Shown: positions 7,229 to 10,178 of the stretch, piece by piece
How positions within the stretch are numbered: position 1 is the stretch's first letter
Layout: every line of letters starts with the position of its first letter
NCBI GenBank assembly: GCA_024404295.1
Contig: JAKSQE010000039.1
Coordinates: 1 to 10,178, forward strand
DNA from: Oscillibacter sp.
GTDB lineage: Bacteria > Bacillota > Clostridia > Oscillospirales > Oscillospiraceae
DNA length: 10,178 nt
Direction of reading: 5' to 3'
Made by a program: the position numbers and the translations under genes
The notes under the pieces: model-generated
The model's database searches: none
Told to the model about the DNA's origin: nothing
The model's input: the letters and a program-made list of their open reading frames with translations, nothing else

Positions 7229-7264
7229 GAAAAATACCTAAAAATGTCAGGTATTTTTCTTGAC
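7217..7264 (-). terminator. Intrinsic terminator of the pseudouridine synthase gene, perfect 16-bp stem
   Basis: A perfect 16-base inverted repeat, GTCAAGAAAAATACCT (7224-7239) and its complement (7249-7264), surrounds a 9-base loop. On the - strand the stem is followed by seven Ts (7217-7223), so it fits an intrinsic terminator 18 bases after the stop at 7282. The stem is A/T-rich in its outer half. Its last five bases, TTGAC, also form most of the pot -35 element. Confidence 0.82.
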
Positions 7265-7281
7265 AGAAAAAATGAGGAAAA

Positions 7282-8238
7282 TTATGGAAAATATTTTTCT
7301 TTGAAGGGGACGGATTCCACCTGAAACGCCTTGCCCCGCAAATAGTTCAGCATGCCTGCGTCAGTGGGAAAGTCAAAGTGCAGTTTGTAAGAATAAAGTG
7401 CCTGTCTGGTTTCTTTGTACCGCTTATTCACCGCGCCATTTCCGTACTTTCCGTCACCTAACAGCGGACAACCGATCTCTGCCATGGAAACGCGGATCTG
7501 ATGGGTGCGTCCGGTGAGCAGACGGCATTCCACAAGACTCAGTTCTCCACGAGTCTCTAATGTCCTGTACAGGGTCACAGCAGTTTTTCCGCCGGGGACA
7601 GGCTTGTGATAAAAACTGACCAGTTTTTTTGCCTCGTCTTTCAGAAGGAACCCTTCGATACGGCCCTCTTTCTGCTTGGGGCGGCCCACTGTAATGCAGA
7701 GGTAGGATTTCTCCAATTCATGTTCTTTGATCTTCTCATTGATGATCCGCAGGGTTTCGGCATTTTTGGCGGCAATGACGATGCCGCCGGTGTTGCGGTC
7801 GATGCGGTTGCACAGGGCGGGAGTAAAAGCATTTTCCCACTTGGGATTCCATTCCCGTTTCTGATAGAGATAGGCTTGAATGTGGTTGATCAGGGTGTTG
7901 ACCTTTTCTGTTTCATCGGCATGGACCACCAGACCGGGACGCTTATCCACCAACAGGAGATTTTCGTCCTCGTAGACAATATCGAGTTTTGGCTGAAATA
8001 CCGTCAAAAACAGGTTTTCTTCGTTGGGCTTGTCAAAGAACTCGTCATTGATGTATAATTGCAGTACATCGCCGATATTCAATCGCACATCTCGCTTGGA
8101 TCCCTTGCCGTTGACTTTAATGCGTTTGAGACGAATGTACTTTTGCAGCAGAGCAGGGGGGAGAAGGGGCAGGTTTTTGGATACAAATCGATCCAATCGC
8201 TGTCCTGCGTCATTTTTACCGATGACAAACTCCCGCAT
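7282..8238 (-). CDS. RluA-family rRNA/tRNA pseudouridine synthase with S4 domain
   Basis: A 318-residue cytoplasmic enzyme that isomerises specific uridines in structured RNA to pseudouridine. Residues about 13-62 form an S4 RNA-binding domain (QRLDRFVSKNLP through VNGKGSKRDVRLNIGD). The catalytic domain follows, with LLLVDKRPGLVVH (95-106), the catalytic motif NRIDRNTGG (144-152, nucleophile Asp147), and LLTGRTHQIRV (240-250) with GCPLLGDGKYG. The usual His of HRLD is Asn here. RluC, RluD and RluA-like clades cannot be separated by eye, so no symbol is given. A longer frame extends to 8541 but overlaps the divergent gene; the ATG at 8238 has AGGAGGC 4 bases upstream and starts MREFVIG. It is transcribed alone from the 8266-8294 promoter. 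Confidence 0.93.
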   Translation of the reverse strand: MREFVIGKNDAGQRLDRFVSKNLPLLPPALLQKYIRLKRIKVNGKGSKRDVRLNIGDVLQLYINDEFFDKPNEENLFLTVFQPKLDIVYEDENLLLVDKRPGLVVHADETEKVNTLINHIQAYLYQKREWNPKWENAFTPALCNRIDRNTGGIVIAAKNAETLRIINEKIKEHELEKSYLCITVGRPKQKEGRIEGFLLKDEAKKLVSFYHKPVPGGKTAVTLYRTLETRGELSLVECRLLTGRTHQIRVSMAEIGCPLLGDGKYGNGAVNKRYKETRQALYSYKLHFDFPTDAGMLNYLRGKAFQVESVPFKEKYFP

Positions 8239-8242
8239 AGCT

Positions 8243-8249
8243 GCCTCCT
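8243..8249 (-). promoter_or_regulatory. Ribosome binding site of the pseudouridine synthase gene
   Basis: On the - strand AGGAGGC lies 4 bases before the ATG at 8238. The distance is short but usable, and together with the promoter just upstream it rules out the longer frame that reaches 8541. Confidence 0.8.
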
Positions 8250-8265
8250 GAAATGAGATGCATCT

Positions 8266-8294
8266 ATCATACCCGTTTCGGATGAGGTTGTAAA
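8266..8294 (-). promoter_or_regulatory. Sigma-A promoter of the pseudouridine synthase gene
   Basis: On the - strand a -35 TTTACA (8289-8294) and a -10 TATGAT (8266-8271) are separated by 17 bases. Transcription should start near 8259, giving a leader of about 20 bases. The promoter lies in the 96-base divergent gap before the 8335 gene. I see no comparably good promoter for the + strand there. Confidence 0.78.
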
Positions 8295-8334
8295 GCGGCG
8301 AAAAAGAAGAAATTTGAGAAGGCTGGAAAAAGTC

Positions 8335-8643
8335 ATGAAAAAGCAGACTGGTAAAGTCAATTATGTTTGGGTACTGGCCGGCGGCTATTTGGTATATCTG
8401 GCAGCAAAAGTTCTGAAAGTTGTGGTGGATGGAAACTCGGATGCGCCTATGATTACCATTCCGTTTGCGATTGCTTATGCGTTGTTGGGTGCCTGGCTGC
8501 TTCGCCGTGAGTGGAAAGCGTATCGCTACGGCGCGGAGCATAAAGATGATCCGACCAGTTGGAACGATGACGAAGTGCTTCCGGCTGAAGCGGAAACTGC
8601 AGAAGAACAGGCTGAGACCACGGAAGAGGAGGAAGAGTCTTGA
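8335..8643 (+). CDS. Unrecognised small membrane protein with acidic C-terminal tail
   Basis: I do not recognise this 102-residue protein. Two hydrophobic segments are visible, at about residues 9-30 (VNYVWVLAGGYLVYLAAKVL) and 44-60 (ITIPFAIAYALLGAWLL). A basic stretch follows (RREWKAYRYG), then an acidic tail from about residue 70 ending in five glutamates and a serine. The positive-inside rule suggests a hairpin with both ends in the cytoplasm. The ATG is preferred over an in-frame TTG at 8314, but neither has a strong ribosome site (GAAGG lies some 12 bases before the ATG). It overlaps the next gene by 4 bases, so the two likely form an operon. It is divergent from the pseudouridine synthase. 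The composition looks like a real protein, but the function is unknown. Confidence 0.72.
   Translation: MKKQTGKVNYVWVLAGGYLVYLAAKVLKVVVDGNSDAPMITIPFAIAYALLGAWLLRREWKAYRYGAEHKDDPTSWNDDEVLPAEAETAEEQAETTEEEEES
8627..8632 (+). promoter_or_regulatory. Ribosome binding site deciding the TTG start at 8640
   Basis: AGGAGG lies 7 bases before TTG 8640, inside the glutamate codons that end the preceding gene. It is the only strong site near the beginning of the second frame. Confidence 0.8.
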
Positions 8644-9086
8644 ACGAGACTTTGCTATCTGCTATTACAATAACAAAGCCGTGGCTCCAGCGTTTCACCC
8701 GCTTTGCGTATCGAGAGGCTTTTGCAGAATATACAAAGCAGTACGGGGAACTCTATCGTCAGGAGATCGCTGGCACGATGGATCCGGGTATCTTGGCAGA
8801 ATCCCTGCTGGATGGTTTGCAGGCCCATTGGAAAAAACAACTTCTTTGGAACCGAACTGCTGCGCGGATCGACTGCCGCCAGATGGTGATTTTATACCTC
8901 TCTCCCATGCTGATGAAGCAGGGGGAGGAGGAATTTTCCGAACTGCTGCGTCAACGGTGGTCGGAGCGTTGGCCAGATACAGAGTACCGGGTTTCCTCCT
9001 ATGAAAAACTGCTGAACGGATTTCGAAATTCAGTACTTGGCATTGATTTGGCAAACAAGCATTACGAGGATGAGACAGATTCGTGA
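8640..9086 (+). CDS. Unrecognised cytoplasmic protein, coupled to the preceding membrane protein gene
   Basis: I do not recognise this 148-residue protein. It is rich in aromatic and charged residues and looks mostly helical, with no signal peptide or long membrane segment. Noticeable blocks are WLQRFTRFAYREAFAEYTKQY (about 15-35), an LSPMLM segment near 87-92, and a C-terminal stretch with RWPDTEYRVSSYEKLLNGF leading to RNSVLGIDL. No catalytic motif stands out. The start is TTG, whose TTGA overlaps the TGA stop of the upstream gene; an AGGAGG site lies 7 bases before it, so translation is coupled. The gene ends 29 bases before the -35 of the yceD promoter and has no clear terminator of its own. 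Partner function with the membrane protein is inference from the overlap. Confidence 0.78.
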   Translation: MNETLLSAITITKPWLQRFTRFAYREAFAEYTKQYGELYRQEIAGTMDPGILAESLLDGLQAHWKKQLLWNRTAARIDCRQMVILYLSPMLMKQGEEEFSELLRQRWSERWPDTEYRVSSYEKLLNGFRNSVLGIDLANKHYEDETDS

Positions 9087-9115
9087 AAAATCTGCCGGAA
9101 ATTTGAAAAAACTGT

Positions 9116-9144
9116 TTGACATTGGGAATATAATCCCTTATAAT
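9116..9144 (+). promoter_or_regulatory. Perfect consensus sigma-A promoter of yceD-rpmF
   Basis: TTGACA (9116-9121), a 17-base spacer and TATAAT (9139-9144) match the consensus at all positions. The upstream DNA is A-rich (9084-9115) and could act as an UP element. A second TATAAT sits within the spacer (9129-9134). Transcription should start near 9151, which argues against a GTG start at 9152. Confidence 0.93.
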
Positions 9145-9172
9145 ACTAACCGTGTCATTGCGAGGTAAACGT

Positions 9173-9670
9173 ATGCTGATTCAGGTAAAATCTATTTTGC
9201 ATACGCCCGGTAAACATTTGGATTTCCATTTTGAAATGGATCTGTCCGATGTGGAGTTTGCCGGACGCTATCCGATCAGTCGGCCGGTCATTGTGGAGGG
9301 CGAGGTTCGAAACAGAGCGGATGTGCTGTACTTGGAACTGACCGCCCAAACAACTTTGGATGCGGTGTGTGACCGATGCGGCAAGGCGTTTTTGCAGGAG
9401 AAGGTCGTTCCGTTCCGCTGTATATTGGCAGAGGAAGTCCAAAATGAGGACAGCGATGAAATTGTCCTGCTGGAAGACGATCAGGTAGATGTGGGGGAAT
9501 TGGCCCGCACAGAGTTCATCCTTGAAATGGACACGAAAACATTGTGTTCTGAAGATTGTAAGGGACTGTGTCCCCGGTGCGGCGCTGATTTGAATCTCGG
9601 CCCCTGCTCCTGCAAAAAGGAAGTAGATCCCCGGTTAGCAGTTCTTGCAAAGCTTTTAGAGAACAAATAA
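9173..9670 (+). CDS. yceD: YceD family (DUF177) rRNA accumulation protein
   Basis: A 165-residue cytoplasmic protein of the DUF177/YceD family, linked in E. coli to accumulation of 23S rRNA and encoded next to rpmF in most bacteria. The N-terminal half is a beta-rich domain; the acidic middle (about 87-106) is typical. The cysteine-rich features of the Gram-positive form are clear: CDRCG (66-70), then Cys125, Cys129, Cys133 and Cys136 in CKGLCPRCGADLNLGPCSC, ending with Cys145 and Cys147, probably binding zinc. The family ending DPRLAVLAKLL is present. The open frame could begin at GTG 9152, but that lies at the predicted transcript start; ATG 9173 with GAGGT at 9162-9166 is preferred. It is co-transcribed with rpmF 48 bases downstream. 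Confidence 0.92.
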   Translation: MLIQVKSILHTPGKHLDFHFEMDLSDVEFAGRYPISRPVIVEGEVRNRADVLYLELTAQTTLDAVCDRCGKAFLQEKVVPFRCILAEEVQNEDSDEIVLLEDDQVDVGELARTEFILEMDTKTLCSEDCKGLCPRCGADLNLGPCSCKKEVDPRLAVLAKLLENK

Positions 9671-9704
9671 ATGAAAAAATATAAGGCAAAGGCCTTTTGA
9701 GATC

Positions 9705-9713
9705 AAGGAGGTG
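9705..9713 (+). promoter_or_regulatory. Ribosome binding site of rpmF
   Basis: AAGGAGGTG, a full-length match to the anti-Shine-Dalgarno end of 16S rRNA, lies 5 bases before the ATG at 9719. This is as expected for an abundant ribosomal protein. Confidence 0.92.
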
Positions 9714-9718
9714 TCACA

Positions 9719-9913
9719 ATGGCAGTACCTAAGGGAAAAGTATCCAAAGCAAGACGTGATAAGAGACGCAGCTCCACTTGGAAGCTGGCTGTCCCCGGTC
9801 TCGTTGCATGCCCCAAATGCGGTGCGCTGCACCTGCCTCACAGAATGTGCAAGGAGTGCGGTACTTACAACGGCCGTGAGGTCAAGGTTGTCAAGTCCGT
9901 CGTCGCAAAATAA
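9719..9913 (+). CDS. rpmF: Large-subunit ribosomal protein L32 (bL32)
   Basis: A 64-residue basic protein of the 50S subunit. The N-terminus MAVPKGKVSKARRDKRRS is diagnostic of L32. CPKCG (31-35) and CKECG (44-48) form the zinc ribbon of the Cys4 (C+) type, so no zinc-independent replacement is suggested by this copy. The length is normal for Firmicutes. It is the second gene after yceD, with a very strong ribosome binding site, and is followed by an intrinsic terminator 19 bases after the stop. In many bacteria plsX and fatty-acid genes come next; here der does instead. Confidence 0.98.
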   Translation: MAVPKGKVSKARRDKRRSSTWKLAVPGLVACPKCGALHLPHRMCKECGTYNGREVKVVKSVVAK

Positions 9914-9932
9914 GGTAGCTTGAATTGCTTTG

Positions 9933-9967
9933 GAGAGGGAAGAGGAATCTTCCCTCTCTTCTTTTCT
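9933..9967 (+). terminator. Intrinsic terminator of yceD-rpmF
   Basis: A perfect 11-bp stem (GAGAGGGAAGA at 9933-9943 with 9948-9958) has a GGAA loop and is followed by TTCTTTTCT. It begins 19 bases after the rpmF stop codon. Confidence 0.9.
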
Positions 9968-10011
9968 GCGCAGAAGCAGGAAAAAGTATGGAGTTTTTTG
10001 AATAAAAGCTG

Positions 10012-10045
10012 TTCACAAAGCGGCTTTTGTGGTATTCTATATACT
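10012..10045 (+). promoter_or_regulatory. Possible promoter of der
   Basis: The terminator upstream means der needs its own promoter. Candidates are TTCACA (10012-10017) with TATTCT (10033-10038) preceded by TGG as an extended -10, at a short 15-base spacing, or the TATACT at 10040-10045 with no good -35. Neither is strong. Confidence 0.35.
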
Positions 10046-10095
10046 GTATCGGTGTGGAAACACGCCAAATGACTGAAGAAAAGGAGTGAGAGCCG

Positions 10096-10178
10096 ATGAA
10101 ACCTATCGTTGCCATTGTGGGCCGGCCCAATGTGGGCAAGTCCATGCTGTTTAACAAGCTGATCGGCAGACGGCTTTC
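10096..10178 (+). CDS. der: Ribosome-assembly GTPase Der (EngA), N-terminal fragment
   Basis: Only the first 27 complete codons are in the window; the gene runs off the right edge. Der is a GTPase with two tandem G domains that acts in maturation of the 50S subunit. The visible start, MKPIVAIVGRPNVGKS followed by MLFNKLIG, is the first G1/P-loop (residues 9-16) and matches the family almost exactly, with Met instead of the usual Thr after the conserved Lys-Ser. The ATG has AAGGAG 9 bases upstream (10081-10086). The EngA/Der call rests on the N-terminal KPIVAIVGRPNVGKS signature; other TrmE/Era-like GTPases begin differently. The following text in the gene cannot be checked here. Confidence 0.92.
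   Translation, partial: MKPIVAIVGRPNVGKSMLFNKLIGRRL

Noticed and set aside
8239..8541. N-terminal extension of about 101 residues on the pseudouridine synthase
   Set aside because: It would cover the promoter at 8266-8294 and overlap the divergent 8335 gene. The internal ATG at 8238 has AGGAGGC, and the S4 domain starts normally from it.
9152..9172. GTG start for yceD seven codons upstream
   Set aside because: It coincides with the predicted transcription start near 9151, so no ribosome site would be present. The ATG at 9173 has GAGGT at suitable spacing.
9671..9704. Short palindrome AAAGGCCTTT between yceD and rpmF as an attenuator
   Set aside because: The stem is only five base pairs with no loop and no T run. 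It is more likely chance sequence in the spacer.
10005..10031. Imperfect inverted repeats (AAAAGC/GCTTTT and CACAAA/TTTGTG) at the der promoter as an operator
   Set aside because: The arms are short and mutually exclusive, with no known operator match; not enough to support a site.

Overview
The window looks like chromosomal DNA from a low-to-moderate GC Gram-positive anaerobe of the Clostridia, most likely an Oscillospiraceae-type gut Firmicute. The evidence is a PolC-type replicative polymerase, strong AGGAGG Shine-Dalgarno sites, sigma-A-type promoters, TTG start codons, a Cys4 form of ribosomal protein L32 and compact intrinsic terminators. The family-level placement is inference. I see no mobile element, CRISPR array, tRNA or rRNA.

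Layout. (1) Positions 1-2556, + strand: the C-terminal part of polC, cut by the left edge, closed by a terminator (2562-2594) that is also usable from the opposite strand. (2) 2616-3011, - strand: a single hotdog-fold thioesterase of the FlK type with its own promoter. (3) 3108-7105, - strand: a complete polyamine ABC importer operon in the order potA-potB-potC-potD, with overlapping A/B and B/C junctions, a promoter at 7200-7228 and a UUCG-loop terminator at 3076-3103. (4) 7282-8238, - strand: a RluA-family pseudouridine synthase with an S4 domain. (5) 8335-9086, + strand: two unrecognised, translationally coupled genes, a small two-helix membrane protein and a soluble protein, divergent from the pseudouridine synthase. 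(6) 9173-9913, + strand: yceD (DUF177) and rpmF (L32), driven by a perfect consensus promoter and closed by a terminator. (7) 10096 to the right edge: the start of der (engA), a ribosome-assembly GTPase.

How the genes work together. The right half is weighted to ribosome biogenesis: an rRNA-modifying enzyme, the YceD rRNA accumulation factor, L32 and Der. The central operon should import spermidine or putrescine: PotD captures the polyamine outside the membrane, PotB and PotC form the channel and PotA hydrolyses ATP. The thioesterase and the unknown pair have no clear functional tie to their neighbours.

Four gene starts were moved from the longest open frame on the basis of Shine-Dalgarno sites, overlaps or promoters: potD (TTG at 4193), potB (ATG at 5937), the pseudouridine synthase (ATG at 8238) and yceD (ATG at 9173). 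The start of the 8335 gene was also moved to an internal ATG, with weaker support. The region is largely housekeeping. I did not find a convincing new system. The best candidates for a second look are the unknown pair at 8335-9086 and the fused terminator/promoter at 7200-7264.
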